NCBI GenBank assembly: GCA_039591615.1
Contig: JBDHDH010000006.1
Span: 1 to 64,000 of the forward strand
DNA: 64,000 nucleotides
Direction: 5' to 3'
Source of the DNA: JBDHDH01 sp039591615
GTDB lineage: Bacteria; Gemmatimonadota; Gemmatimonadetes; Gemmatimonadales; GWC2-71-9
In this document: positions 1 through 9,195 of the stretch, piece by piece
Layout of the letters: the number at the start of each line of letters is the position of its first letter
Position numbering within the stretch: position 1 is the first letter of the stretch
The notes under the pieces: model-generated
Database searches by the model: none
What the model was told of the DNA's origin: nothing
What the model saw: only the letters and a program-made list of their open reading frames with translations
Made by a program: the position numbers and the translations under genes

Positions 1-290
1 CCGTGCCCGAACGTGAGCTCAGGGGGGAGGACCTTGATGGCGACGTTGCGGTCGAGGTGGATCTCGCGAGCGAGGTACACGGCGGCCATGCCGCCGCGCC
101 CGATCTGATGTAGGATCTCGAACTCGCCTCGAGTGTCTTCCTTGAGGAGGCGCTCCATGTGCCGCACCGCGGAGTCGTCGAGGGCAGCCGTTGCGGCCGC
201 CTGACCATCGGCGTCGGAGACGAGCGAGCCGCAGTTGTGACAGTACCGAGCGTTGTCCGGTACCGGCGTGGCACAATGCGCGCAGTCCAT
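1..290 (-). CDS. Serine/threonine protein kinase, N-terminal part (cut by window edge)
   Basis: The minus strand reads from ATG at 290 down to base 1 without a stop, giving 96 codons. Residues 3-20 form a zinc-ribbon-like element with CxxC pairs C3/C6 and C17/C20. A Hanks-type kinase domain begins near residue 55: the glycine loop IGRGGMAAVYLA is at 63-74 and the VAIK lysine is K86, which would bind ATP phosphates. The catalytic loop and any transmembrane or sensor domain lie outside the window. It is divergent from the + strand genes, so the 268 nt upstream must hold its promoter. The kinase assignment is firm; its substrate is unknown. Confidence 0.9.
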   Translation of the reverse strand, partial: MDCAHCATPVPDNARYCHNCGSLVSDADGQAAATAALDDSAVRHMERLLKEDTRGEFEILHQIGRGGMAAVYLAREIHLDRNVAIKVLPPELTFGH

Positions 291-558
291 CGGCGCAGGC
301 GCTCCTGTGGCGAGGCATGGCTGGCGGCGCTGGGCGCAAGTTGGGATCGCTCGGTAGGTGAGTCAAGCGGCGCGCGTCACATTTCGGCGGCCGACGAATC
401 CTCGGTGGTGTAGCAGAACACGTTGGGCGGCGCAGGCGTCTCATGACCGTCGGGAAGTTGGAGAGGTGAGTTTGGCGGAAACGCCTTCGAGATGCTCCGA
501 CAGCCAGTTGGTGTGAGTGACGTGAAGTCCAACAGTCCTCAGGGGAGTGCACTTGACG
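291..558. other. Divergent intergenic region
   Basis: This stretch separates the minus-strand kinase from the + strand small gene. I find no convincing coding frame, RNA gene or strong hairpin. It should contain promoters for both directions, but I could not pick out a clear sigma-70 pair. Confidence 0.5.
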
Positions 559-726
559 ATGGTCGATGAACTCCCACAGGGAGAGTACGAACGTATTGCC
601 GCTGAGATTGGCAGCGCGGACAGTCCGGTAGCGATCGACGCCACGGAGACCCACATCATCATCATTCACAAGCTGGGTGAGATCGAGCGGCGGCTGGCAC
701 GCCTCGAGACTAGGGTGGCTTCGTGA
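559..726 (+). CDS. Small acidic protein with C-terminal coiled coil (55 aa)
   Basis: This 55-residue frame begins at ATG 559 (an in-frame GTG lies at 547) with a purine-rich AGGGGAG upstream at 541-547. Its stop overlaps the GTG start of the next gene in a GTGA arrangement, the coupling used throughout the window, which is the main reason to believe it. The C-terminal third (IHKLGEIERRLARLETRV) has heptad-like spacing of hydrophobic residues and may form a short coiled coil. No family is recognised and no function is assigned. It could be a partner of the propeller protein that follows. Confidence 0.55.
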   Translation: MVDELPQGEYERIAAEIGSADSPVAIDATETHIIIIHKLGEIERRLARLETRVAS

Positions 727-1838
727 GCGGAGGCTCAGTCGACCCAGGGCCAACGGGCGCTCAGCCCCTTTTCCGGTGTTCGGGCAGCGCGCTCCTCCAT
801 GTGCTGCTGTACTGCCTCGGGTGCGTGTCGGGTCCGAATGTCGAAGCTCGCCTCTACGTCACGTCCGGCTTCACCGACGAGGTGTTGCGCCTCGATCCGG
901 ACGATGGATCCCTGCTTGGTCGAATCCCCGTAGATCCTCGACCTGGTGAGCTCGATGAACCTCACGCCGTCGCCGTTTCGCCTCGCCGCGACTTCTGGTA
1001 TGCGACGGTCGCGCACGGAGAGCCGACGCTCTGGAAATTCGAGCTTCCCAGCGATCGTCTGGTTGGCCGCGTCCGGCTTGGCATGGGTGGAGCTGGAAGG
1101 ATCGGAATCGCGGTCGAGGCAGGGCTTGCCTTCGTGCCGGACTACTTCCGGAGTGGGGGCGGTGAGCCCAGTTCCGTCGCCGTACTGCGGCTCGCCGATC
1201 TCGAGATCACCCGCTATCTCACTCTTTGCCCAGCTCCACACGATGCTCAGGTGGAACCGAGGGGCGCGCGGGTCGCCATCACCTGCTCGCTCAGCGACGA
1301 AGTGATCCTGCTCGACTCGCGAACAGCACGGGTCCTCGCTCGGTTCCCCGTGGACCCGCAACCCGGGGCCCCAGGCTCGCCTCGCTTCCGACCGCTCAAC
1401 CTTGCCTGGGCCCGCGGCGGGGATACTCTGTTCGTGACGCTACATACAGCAGGGCTCGTTCGAGGGTTCGATACTCGAGGAGAGGTCGTCGGTAGTACAT
1501 CGGTCGGCATGGGACCAGCGCAGATTGCCGTGTCGGCAGACGGCACGCGAATGGTCGTGGCGAATCGCGGGTCGAGCTCGCTCTCGATCGTTGCGATTCC
1601 TGAATTCACCGAATTGGCGCAGGTGGATCTCGGGGTGCCGCATCCGCACGGTGTAGCCGTTGCCGGGGTCGGGAGCATCGCGTTCGTGACCTACGAGGGT
1701 GACGTACAGACACTTGGCGGTGTTGTCGCCGTGGACCTGGAAACGGGATCAGAGCTTTGGACCACTCAGGTGGGTGCAAATACGCTAGGGATTGCCTACG
1801 TTGATTCGGTTCCGAGAAGCGTGTCGCGGGGGATGTAA
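723..1838 (+). CDS. Beta-propeller (YVTN/SMP-30-like) protein, probably exported
   Basis: The 371-residue protein starts at GTG 723, overlapping the preceding stop. After a short hydrophobic stretch (about residues 22-37, with C31 and C34) that could be a weak lipoprotein signal, the rest consists of repeated blades such as LYVTSGFTDEVLRLDPDDG, VAVSADGTRMVVANRGSSSL and VAVAGVGSIAFVTYEGDV, typical of YVTN-type propellers. No catalytic motif is visible, so a binding or scaffold role outside the cytoplasm is the likely reading. It is followed at 44 nt by another repeat protein of similar character. The lipobox is poor, so export is uncertain; the propeller fold is well supported. Confidence 0.7.
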   Translation: MSGGSVDPGPTGAQPLFRCSGSALLHVLLYCLGCVSGPNVEARLYVTSGFTDEVLRLDPDDGSLLGRIPVDPRPGELDEPHAVAVSPRRDFWYATVAHGEPTLWKFELPSDRLVGRVRLGMGGAGRIGIAVEAGLAFVPDYFRSGGGEPSSVAVLRLADLEITRYLTLCPAPHDAQVEPRGARVAITCSLSDEVILLDSRTARVLARFPVDPQPGAPGSPRFRPLNLAWARGGDTLFVTLHTAGLVRGFDTRGEVVGSTSVGMGPAQIAVSADGTRMVVANRGSSSLSIVAIPEFTELAQVDLGVPHPHGVAVAGVGSIAFVTYEGDVQTLGGVVAVDLETGSELWTTQVGANTLGIAYVDSVPRSVSRGM

Positions 1839-1881
1839 GCTCTTGCCAACCAGCATTGGTCCAGCCGTCGGGAGGTTCGGG

Positions 1882-3645
1882 TTGAAACGTATCCCTCGCT
1901 CCATCGCCATCGCCGCCTTCACGGCCGCGGCGCTCGAGCTCTACTCCTGCTCCGATGCCACCGACCCGCTCGAGACAGACGCTATCGAATTCTCCACAGC
2001 GTCCCTTGAGCTTGGAGCGGAACGCGATGCTACCATCGGGGTCCGGAACGTCGGGACGTCGCCAATGGGACCCATCCAGTTATCGGCGGGGGCGGTGCGA
2101 GCAGAAGACGGCGCGTTGCTTCCCGATGCGCGGATTACGATCACGCCCTCCGAGATCCCAACCCTGAACCCGGGGACTTCTCGCTCGATCTCGATCGCTG
2201 TGGAGATTCCGAGTTGTACCGGCGGTGGCCACTTCGAAGCCACCATCGATGCCGTCGTCGGCACGATGTTGGCGGCTTCAGTGGGTCTCGGGTTCGACGC
2301 CGTGAATCCCGAGGACGTGGACGTGCAGTCCCTCTCCGTTGTGTCGGGACCGTCTCAGATTCGGCAAGGTGACGTCGTGACCTATGAGGTGGATGTTCTC
2401 GGCGCGAGCGGGACAGCGCTCCGAGAGGTTTGCCTCCATTGGACCGTCGTGCCGAGTTCGGCTGGGTTCGTGACCAGCGAGGGGGCGTTCGTTGGATACG
2501 TTCCCGGCTCTGCCTTCGTCGTGGTTCGGGCCGATTCGGAGGGAGATTCCGTTGAGGTGAACGTTACCGCCCGGGCGTTGAGTGGCAGCTTCTCGGCTGT
2601 AGGCCAGGGGGTTCAGACCGGTCGGTTCACGTCGGATCTCTGGGTACACCCGGGAGCCCCCGTGGCGTACACCGGCACCTGGGGGACGCGCTCGGGCGGA
2701 TTCGGGAACACGCTGTACACGTGGGACATCAGCGACCGAACGGCGCCTGTGATGGCAGACTCGCTCTTCATCGACGCCAGGGTGGTCAACGATGTGAAGA
2801 TCAGAAGCGATGGTGCGCTTGCCGTCATCACCCACGAGGCCTCAAACGACCAACAGAACGGGATCACACTCGTCGACCTGGCCGATCCCCTGAGCCCTGA
2901 AGTCGTCAGCCGGTTCACCTCCAGTCTGGAGACCGGCGTTCACAACGCGTGGGTCGAGGGCGACTTCGTTTATCTCGTGGTGGACAACGCCATACCAAGC
3001 GCAGGACTGCGGGTGTTGGATATCAGCAATCCCGCTGCGCCAATGACCGTGGCGAACTTCTACGCGGGGTCCAGCTTCCTCCACGATGTCTACGTCCGGG
3101 ACGGCCTTGCCTTCCTCTCACACTGGGATGCGGGTCTGGTCATTCTCGATGTTGGCAACGGTCTGGCCGGTGGGTCTCCTGGCACCCCGGTGGAGGTCTC
3201 ACGAGTGCCGACGGCTGGCGGCCAGACCCACAATGCCTGGTACTGGCCGCAGGCGGGGTACGTGTTCGTTGGAGAAGAGGACTTCTCTACGCCAGGGATC
3301 ATGCACGTAGTCGACGTGAGCGATCTTCGGACCCCCCGCGAGGTCGCAACGTTCCGAGTGCCCGGTGCGACGCCCCACAATTTCTGGCTGGACGAGGATC
3401 GGGCCGTGCTCTATCTCGCCTGGTACGAGAACGGGATCCGAGCGGTCGATGTGAGCGGGCGCTTGCTGGGCGAATTGGATCGGCAGGGCCGAGAGATCAC
3501 GAGTTCGGTCTACGCCGGGCCCGTCGGGGGGTGTGTGTCAGATTTCTCGACGGCGACGTGCACCTGGGCCCCGCAGCTTCAGGACGGTTTCCTGTACGTG
3601 GCCGACATGAACACCGGACTCTGGGTGCTGCAGCCCCAGTTCTGA
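1882..3645 (+). CDS. LVIVD-repeat lipoprotein with N-terminal Ig-like region
   Basis: The start chosen is TTG 1882, with an ideal GGGAGG at 1870-1875 six bases upstream; longer in-frame starts from 1792 overlap the previous gene and lack this site. The 587-residue product opens with a basic, hydrophobic leader ending LYSC (C23), a plausible lipobox. Residues of about 35-250 look like beta-sandwich or Ig-like domains. From about residue 270 on there are LVIVD-type repeats (LDISNPAAPMTVANF, VVDVSDLRTPREVATF, AVDVSGRLLGELDR), predicted to form a beta-propeller. Such proteins are cell-surface or periplasmic; the ligand is unknown. It pairs with the preceding propeller gene. Confidence 0.75.
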   Translation: MKRIPRSIAIAAFTAAALELYSCSDATDPLETDAIEFSTASLELGAERDATIGVRNVGTSPMGPIQLSAGAVRAEDGALLPDARITITPSEIPTLNPGTSRSISIAVEIPSCTGGGHFEATIDAVVGTMLAASVGLGFDAVNPEDVDVQSLSVVSGPSQIRQGDVVTYEVDVLGASGTALREVCLHWTVVPSSAGFVTSEGAFVGYVPGSAFVVVRADSEGDSVEVNVTARALSGSFSAVGQGVQTGRFTSDLWVHPGAPVAYTGTWGTRSGGFGNTLYTWDISDRTAPVMADSLFIDARVVNDVKIRSDGALAVITHEASNDQQNGITLVDLADPLSPEVVSRFTSSLETGVHNAWVEGDFVYLVVDNAIPSAGLRVLDISNPAAPMTVANFYAGSSFLHDVYVRDGLAFLSHWDAGLVILDVGNGLAGGSPGTPVEVSRVPTAGGQTHNAWYWPQAGYVFVGEEDFSTPGIMHVVDVSDLRTPREVATFRVPGATPHNFWLDEDRAVLYLAWYENGIRAVDVSGRLLGELDRQGREITSSVYAGPVGGCVSDFSTATCTWAPQLQDGFLYVADMNTGLWVLQPQF

Positions 3646-3945
3646 GGTTGCCTTCCCGGCGGTCGGGGCGCGGGCACCGGCGGCTTCACCCCTACCACCC
3701 AACACCGTCCTGTCATCGATCGTGATGGCGGCGTGCGTCCCGAGAGTTGCCTGCGCTGGAGGGCGGCCTCTATCCGAAGAGGCGTCGCTCCAGATTGCCA
3801 CCCGACCCCGGGACCGCGCCGGCTGGCCTGATCAACGCGGCCCGCGCCTCGTTATGGCCAAGTGGTGGCGTGGTGCGGTAGGGTGCGGTGGACAGAAAGC
3901 GGCGCTAGCTTGGACTTGGTACCCCCGGAACGCACCGCGAGGCCC
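3646..3945. other. Intergenic region, no gene seen
   Basis: Three hundred bases lie between the LVIVD protein and the nitroreductase-family gene. Small open frames here have no family resemblance and look like high-GC noise. The 3' end must contain the promoter of the following gene, but no clear -35/-10 pair could be identified. Confidence 0.5.
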
Positions 3946-4638
3946 ATGACCGATACGAGATCTCGAGCCATTCCCTTCCACCTCGAGCGCCTTCCCCCCG
4001 ACGAAATGGTCCGGCGTGGGAAGGCGTTCCATGAGCACATGCACCAACGACGCTCGATCCGCGCGTTCTCCGCCGAGGCGCCACCACGTGCCTGTGTGGA
4101 GTACGCCATCCGAGCTGCGGCTACCGCGCCGTCGGGAGCCCATCGCCAACCGTGGCGGTTCGTCATCGTCGACGACCCCGAGCTCAAACGCGCGATCCGG
4201 CGTGCCGCCGAAAAGGAAGAGCGGGAGAACTACGAAGAGCGGTTCCCGCCGGAGTGGTTGGAGGCGCTTGCGCCTCTCGGAACGGACTGGCGGAAGGAGT
4301 TCCTCGAGGTGGCTCCGTACCTGGTGGTCGTGTTCAAGGAAGCCTACGGCCACGACGATCGGGGGCGCAAGATCACGAATTACTACGTGAACGAGAGCGT
4401 GGGCATCGCGTGTGGATTGTTCATCGCAGCCCTGCACGAGATGGGGCTCGCGACCTTAACCCACACCCCGAGCCCGATGGGATTCCTCACCGCGCTCCTG
4501 AAACGACCCCAGAACGAAAAGCCCTACATACTGTTTCCCATAGGATATCCGGCCGACCATGCTACGGTGCCGGATCTGGTGCGAAAGCCGCTCGGGGAGT
4601 TGGTGCAGTGGAACGACGGAAGCGCATCCGCATCGTGA
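3946..4638 (+). CDS. Nitroreductase-family flavoprotein resembling iodotyrosine deiodinase
   Basis: Starting at ATG 3946, the 230-residue protein has the FMN-binding RRSIR motif (35-39) and the APSGAHRQPW segment (61-70) typical of the iodotyrosine deiodinase branch of the nitroreductase superfamily. Residues E92, Y96 and K117 have the same spacing (4 and 21 residues) as the Glu-Tyr-Lys triad that holds the halotyrosine zwitterion in human IYD, and the C-terminal VPDLVRKPL segment also matches. Reductive dehalogenation of halotyrosines, or reduction of a related zwitterionic aromatic, is therefore the likely activity in the cytoplasm. There is no signal peptide and the context is uninformative. 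Substrate is inference; family is firm. Confidence 0.85.
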   Translation: MTDTRSRAIPFHLERLPPDEMVRRGKAFHEHMHQRRSIRAFSAEAPPRACVEYAIRAAATAPSGAHRQPWRFVIVDDPELKRAIRRAAEKEERENYEERFPPEWLEALAPLGTDWRKEFLEVAPYLVVVFKEAYGHDDRGRKITNYYVNESVGIACGLFIAALHEMGLATLTHTPSPMGFLTALLKRPQNEKPYILFPIGYPADHATVPDLVRKPLGELVQWNDGSASAS

Positions 4639-4783
4639 CACAGGGTGGGCGTCCCCGTGAAGGTGGCCGTCCGCAGGGAACGTGCGGCTTCCGGCACTCC
4701 CGGCTGCGATTTGGGATGTCGGACGACGTGGCCGGATTGATGGCATCAGCGGGCGAGTGAGGCGGCAAGCAACGAGGCAGACA

Positions 4784-5254
4784 ATGCTCCAATCCATCAG
4801 GTCGTTTTTCGCCAAGAACGTGCAACCCGTCGAGGAGCCAAGCATCGAGAAGACAGGCCCCGACCGTATTCAGGTCGCCGCCTGCGCTCTCATGCTCGAG
4901 CTGGCCCACGCCGACCAGGAGTTCACCGACGAGGAACAGGATCACATCCAGGAAGCGTTGATGCGGCACTTTGCTCTCCCCGCGGAGACGGCCCGTGAGC
5001 TGATGGCCCTGGCCGACGAGGAGCGGCGTCAGGCTGTGGACCTCTTCCAATTCACCTCGCTCATCACCGAGCACTATGACGAGGGACAGCGGATGGTGCT
5101 TGCGGAGGTGTTGTGGCGCCTGGTGTATTCGGATGGCAGACTGGCCCGGCACGAGGACTACCTCATGCGCAAGCTCGCCAACCTACTGGAGCTGAAGGCG
5201 GGGTATCTCGCCGCGGCGCGGAAGCGCGCGGCGGCGGAGTACAACATCGACTAG
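4784..5254 (+). CDS. TerB-domain (tellurite-resistance/DjlA-like) protein
   Basis: ATG 4784 gives a 156-residue helical protein. Residues 30-145 carry a TerB-like pattern: an acidic first half (LELAHADQEFTDEEQDHI), then a second repeat containing LVYSDGRLARHEDYLMRKLANLL. TerB proteins bind divalent metal through acidic residues and usually sit at the inner membrane face as sensors or scaffolds. Longer in-frame starts from 4682 give a low-complexity Arg-rich leader and are rejected. The next gene, tilS, follows after 42 nt. The precise role is unknown. Confidence 0.75.
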   Translation: MLQSIRSFFAKNVQPVEEPSIEKTGPDRIQVAACALMLELAHADQEFTDEEQDHIQEALMRHFALPAETARELMALADEERRQAVDLFQFTSLITEHYDEGQRMVLAEVLWRLVYSDGRLARHEDYLMRKLANLLELKAGYLAAARKRAAAEYNID

Positions 5255-5296
5255 GCAGACGCACCCGAGAGGCGGAGCGAGCGTTTAAGTTTAGGG

Positions 5297-6670
5297 ATGG
5301 TGCGGAATCTCCTTCAGCGGCTCCGAGCCCACGTTCTCGACCAGAAGCTCTTCCCCGAGCCGGGCCGTGCTCTGCTCGCAGTGAGCGGCGGGCCCGACTC
5401 GGTCGCGATGCTCGATCTCTTCACGTCCCTCGGCCCGGAGGTGGGACTCGACCTGGTGGTGGCCCACGTCGATCACGGCATCGTTCCGGAGAGCGGCGGC
5501 GTGGCGGAACAGGTCGCAGGCCTGGCCTCGCGCTATCAGCTCCCCATGTACCGAGCGACGCTCGCGATGGGGCCCGACGTCTCCGAGACGAGAGCGCGCC
5601 ACGCCCGCTACGCTGCACTCCGTCGCATTCAGAACGAGACCGGCGCCCGGTATTTGGTGACCGCGCACCACGCGGACGATCAGGTGGAGACCGTCGTCTT
5701 TCGGTTCCTGCGAGGAAGCGGGACCGCCGGTCTCGCGGGGATTCCCGCCGAGGGCGCCGGCGGTGTGGTTCGACCGCTCTTGCCCTTCACGCGGGCCGAG
5801 CTCGAGGGCTGGCTTGCGGCCCGCACCGCCGCGGGCGATGAGCCGCTCTCGGTCTATCGCGATCCGGCCAACGTTCGGGATCGCCACGACCGATCGTGGA
5901 TCCGGCATCGGCTCCTGCCGCATCTGCGGCAACGCTTCGGCCACCGCGTCGAGACGCGCGTGCTCGACGTTGCTCGCCATGCGGCCGGGGAGCGCCGGGC
6001 TTGGTCTGCTTTGCTCCGTACCCTTCCGGAGCTCGAATTCCGGTCGGAGGACGGGACTGCCGAGGTTGCCCGGGCCCCTCTGCAGAAGTATGATAAATTG
6101 TTATCCGAGGCGCTCTTGCGTGCCTTGGCGCGCGAGGCGGGCTGCATCGTCGGCCCGCGTCGTGCAGTAGGATTGCAACAGTTCGCCGTGAGCGCTCCAA
6201 GCGGTCGCCGTCTGCAACTGGGCGGTGGGTGGGAAGCCGAGCTTTCGTTCGATCGACTGCGCATCGTCGCCGCAGACCGGGCGGTATGGGATCCCGCGGA
6301 GGAGGTGGTGTGGGGTCACGGACGCGTCGGTCGAGTTCGCTGGGGAGGATGGGACATCGGGTGGCAGGAGGGCGAGGCTGCCGACGCGACGCGGGCCTCG
6401 TACGCGACGTGGGTCACCGTCGGCCCAGGTGCGATCCGCGGCCCGACCGTCGGGGACGTGCTGGTTCCTCTGGGTGGTGTTGGTCGGCGCAAGGTGCGGC
6501 GCCTGATGATGGAGGCCAGGATTCCCTGGCGGGAGCGGGACTCGTATCCGTTGGTGGTTCGCGGGGGTTCCATCCTGTGGATTCCGGGAGTATGCCGTGC
6601 ACGTGCGGCGCTTCCGCGACATGGAGCACGTGCCCTACGCCTGGAGGCCCATGCCGTCGGGGACCATTGA
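5297..6670 (+). CDS. tilS: tRNA(Ile)-lysidine synthetase
   Basis: The 457-residue product has the PP-loop signature SGGPDS at residues 30-35 and a following HVDHG segment, hallmarks of TilS. The enzyme uses ATP and lysine to convert C34 of the AUA-reading tRNA-Ile to lysidine. The C-terminal region retains the GRRKVRRLMMEARIPWRERD element of the TilS C-terminal tRNA-binding domain. It begins the chain tilS-hpt-ftsH, a gene order also known from Bacillus, and overlaps hpt by 20 nt. The ATG lies directly after TTTAGGG, which could act as a weak ribosome binding site. Confidence 0.95.
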   Translation: MVRNLLQRLRAHVLDQKLFPEPGRALLAVSGGPDSVAMLDLFTSLGPEVGLDLVVAHVDHGIVPESGGVAEQVAGLASRYQLPMYRATLAMGPDVSETRARHARYAALRRIQNETGARYLVTAHHADDQVETVVFRFLRGSGTAGLAGIPAEGAGGVVRPLLPFTRAELEGWLAARTAAGDEPLSVYRDPANVRDRHDRSWIRHRLLPHLRQRFGHRVETRVLDVARHAAGERRAWSALLRTLPELEFRSEDGTAEVARAPLQKYDKLLSEALLRALAREAGCIVGPRRAVGLQQFAVSAPSGRRLQLGGGWEAELSFDRLRIVAADRAVWDPAEEVVWGHGRVGRVRWGGWDIGWQEGEAADATRASYATWVTVGPGAIRGPTVGDVLVPLGGVGRRKVRRLMMEARIPWRERDSYPLVVRGGSILWIPGVCRARAALPRHGARALRLEAHAVGDH

Positions 6671-7202
6671 GCGAGTTCGGGGGCTGGCCGATGTCGATGT
6701 GGTGTACGACGCCGAGGTCATTGCGGCCCGCGTCGAGGGTCTGGGACAGGAGATCGCGGATCACTACACCGACGGTGATCTCCTGGTACTCGGATTGCTC
6801 AAGGGAAGTTTCATCTTCATGGCGGACCTCGTGAGGATGATTCCACGCCACCATCAACTGGAGTTCATCGTGGCGGCTTCGTACGGCAAGGGAACCACCT
6901 CCAGCGGGCATGTGCGCTTGCTGTACGATCCGCAGACGGTCTTGGAGGACAAGCACGTGCTGCTGGTGGAAGACATCATCGACTCTGGGGCAACGCTGAA
7001 CCGACTGGTCCGCCTGTTGGCTACCCGCGATCCGAAAAGCCTCGAGATCTGCACGTTATTGCACAAGCGCAGGGCGGATGCACTCGAGCACGAGCCTCGA
7101 TTCGTCGGATTTCACGCACCCCCCGAGTTCCTCGTCGGGTATGGGCTGGATTTCGCCGAGGACTACCGCCACCTGCCGTTCGTAGGGAGTTTGAGAGACT
7201 AG
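6651..7202 (+). CDS. hpt: Hypoxanthine phosphoribosyltransferase
   Basis: The product salvages hypoxanthine and guanine to IMP and GMP using PRPP. The PRPP-binding motif VLLVEDIIDSGATL is present, along with the GLLKGSFIFMADL loop of the family and a C-terminal YGLDFAEDYRHLPFVG. ATG 6651 is chosen (183 aa) because it places the usual family start about ten residues before the first strand and has GGAGG at 6643-6647, though the spacing is short. ATG 6621 and GTG 6597 are in-frame alternatives. It overlaps the end of tilS and is followed by ftsH after 1 nt. Confidence 0.93.
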   Translation: MPSGTIERVRGLADVDVVYDAEVIAARVEGLGQEIADHYTDGDLLVLGLLKGSFIFMADLVRMIPRHHQLEFIVAASYGKGTTSSGHVRLLYDPQTVLEDKHVLLVEDIIDSGATLNRLVRLLATRDPKSLEICTLLHKRRADALEHEPRFVGFHAPPEFLVGYGLDFAEDYRHLPFVGSLRD

Positions 7203-7203
7203 A

Positions 7204-9195
7204 ATGGCCGACCGATCGCCCCCGCCAAATCGTAAGTTCAGCTGGGCCGCGCTCAGCCGGAACGTCGTCTTTTGGTTACTCATCATTCTCATCCCCGTCG
7301 CGTTCTATCAGATGATCGACGCGAACCGCGACGGGTATCAGGAAGTCTCCTACACGAAGTTCAAAGAGCAACTCGATCTGAACAACATCGCCCAGGTCGA
7401 GATCACGAGTGGCAAGTTCGTGAAGGGCGAGTTCAAACAATCGGTGGCGGCGGCTGGCCGGGACGTGGAGCGGTTCTCGGTGGTGCTTCCCATCCAAGAT
7501 TCTGAGCTGTTCCTACAGCGCCTCGAAGACAAGGAAGTTGCCATCTCCGGGAAGGAGCCGAAGCCGTCTTTTGGAGCGGTCTTCATCCAGCTCCTTCCAT
7601 GGGTGATTCTCATCGGGCTCTGGGTCTTCTTCTTCCGACAGGTGCAGCAAGGTGGAAACCGTGCGTTCTCCTTCGGCAAGTCCAAGGCGAAGCTCCTCAC
7701 CGGTGATACGCCCAAGGTCACATTTCAGGACGTCGCGGGCGCCGATGAAGCAAAGATCGAGCTCCAGGAGATCATCGAGTTCCTGAAAGACCCGCAGAAA
7801 TTCCAGCGGTTGGGAGGTCGACTGCCCAAGGGTGTGCTGTTGGTGGGTCCGCCGGGGACGGGCAAAACGCTTCTGGCGCGGGCCGTGGCCGGCGAAGCGG
7901 GACGGCCGTTTTTCTCGATGTCCGGCTCGGACTTCGTCGAGATGTTCGTGGGCGTCGGGGCCTCGCGGGTCCGAGATCTCTTTGAGCAGGGGAAGACCCA
8001 CGCGCCGTGTATCATCTTCATCGACGAGATCGATGCGGTGGGCCGGCATCGCGGTGCCGGGTTGGGTGGAGGTCACGACGAGCGTGAGCAGACGCTGAAC
8101 CAGCTCCTCGTGGAGATGGACGGCTTCGAGTCCAACGAGGGGGTGATTCTCATCGCCGCCACGAACCGGCCCGACGTGCTCGATCCAGCCCTGTTGCGTC
8201 CCGGTCGCTTCGATCGACAGATCGTGGTGGATATGCCGGACGTTCGGGGACGCGAGATGATTCTGCGGGTACACGCCCGCAAGATCCCTCTCGCGGACAG
8301 CGTGGAATTGGCCATGATTGCCCGTGCGACGCCCGGCCTCGCAGGGGCGGATCTGGCCAACATCGTGAACGAAGCGGCGTTGCTGGCGGCGCGACGGAGC
8401 AAACAGCACGTCGAGATGAGCGATTTCGAGGACTCCAAAGACAAGGTCATGCTTGGCATCGAGCGGAAGAGCCTCGTTTTGTCTGAAGAGGAGCGAAAGC
8501 TCACGGCGTACCATGAAGCTGGTCATGCACTAGTGAGCCTGCGCGTGCCCGGCCTCGATCCGGTCCACAAGGTTTCCATCGTGCCGCGGGGGCGTGCCCT
8601 TGGGATCACGTTCTCCCTTCCCGAAGAAGACCGGCACAACTACACGAAGGCATACATCCACGGTCGACTCGCCATGGCCTACGGTGGCCGCGTCGCTGAG
8701 GAGATTATATTCGGAGCCGACAAGGTTACCACTGGGGCGTCACAAGACATCGAGCAGGCCACCGAGATGGCGCGGCGCATGGTGACGCTGTTCGGCATGA
8801 GCGATGCCGTCGGCCCGGTGGCGGTCGGCGACCGGGAGCAGCAGATCTTTCTCGGGCGTGAGATCGCTCAGCACCGCGGAGTCTCGGAGAAGACGGCGGA
8901 GCTGGTGGATAGCGAGATCAAGCGGATTCTCCAGGAGGCCTACCAGCGGGCGCGCTCGATCCTCGAGGGCGACATGACCACCCTCCACCGTATGGCGGAA
9001 GCGCTGTTGGAGCGCGAGACCCTCGACCGGGAGGAAATCGACCTCCTCGCCAAAGGTGAGGAGCTTCCGGTTCGCATACCGGCGTCGACTCTCTCACCGG
9101 AGTCGGCGGCGAAGCGGCCGGCCGCTGGCAAGGTGCCGGAAACGGATCGCGGTCCGGTCCTTGGGACCCCGCCGGCGGAGCCGGCGGGGGCGTGA
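7204..9195 (+). CDS. ftsH: ATP-dependent zinc metalloprotease FtsH
   Basis: A 663-residue membrane AAA+ protease. Two transmembrane segments (about 14-32 and 121-142) flank a periplasmic loop. Walker A GPPGTGKT is at 215-222, the SRH region follows, and the zinc site HEAGH is at 437-441. It extracts and degrades membrane and misfolded proteins as a hexamer. Length is normal for the family; the C-terminal 60 residues are Pro/Glu-rich and variable. The stop overlaps the GTG of folP by 4 nt. Confidence 0.97.
   Translation: MADRSPPPNRKFSWAALSRNVVFWLLIILIPVAFYQMIDANRDGYQEVSYTKFKEQLDLNNIAQVEITSGKFVKGEFKQSVAAAGRDVERFSVVLPIQDSELFLQRLEDKEVAISGKEPKPSFGAVFIQLLPWVILIGLWVFFFRQVQQGGNRAFSFGKSKAKLLTGDTPKVTFQDVAGADEAKIELQEIIEFLKDPQKFQRLGGRLPKGVLLVGPPGTGKTLLARAVAGEAGRPFFSMSGSDFVEMFVGVGASRVRDLFEQGKTHAPCIIFIDEIDAVGRHRGAGLGGGHDEREQTLNQLLVEMDGFESNEGVILIAATNRPDVLDPALLRPGRFDRQIVVDMPDVRGREMILRVHARKIPLADSVELAMIARATPGLAGADLANIVNEAALLAARRSKQHVEMSDFEDSKDKVMLGIERKSLVLSEEERKLTAYHEAGHALVSLRVPGLDPVHKVSIVPRGRALGITFSLPEEDRHNYTKAYIHGRLAMAYGGRVAEEIIFGADKVTTGASQDIEQATEMARRMVTLFGMSDAVGPVAVGDREQQIFLGREIAQHRGVSEKTAELVDSEIKRILQEAYQRARSILEGDMTTLHRMAEALLERETLDREEIDLLAKGEELPVRIPASTLSPESAAKRPAAGKVPETDRGPVLGTPPAEPAGA

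Noticed and set aside
441..665. Minus-strand frame opposite the small coiled-coil gene
   Set aside because: Its start MMMM comes from a run of ATC/ATG repeats, and it lacks coupling or ribosome site; the + strand frame is better supported.
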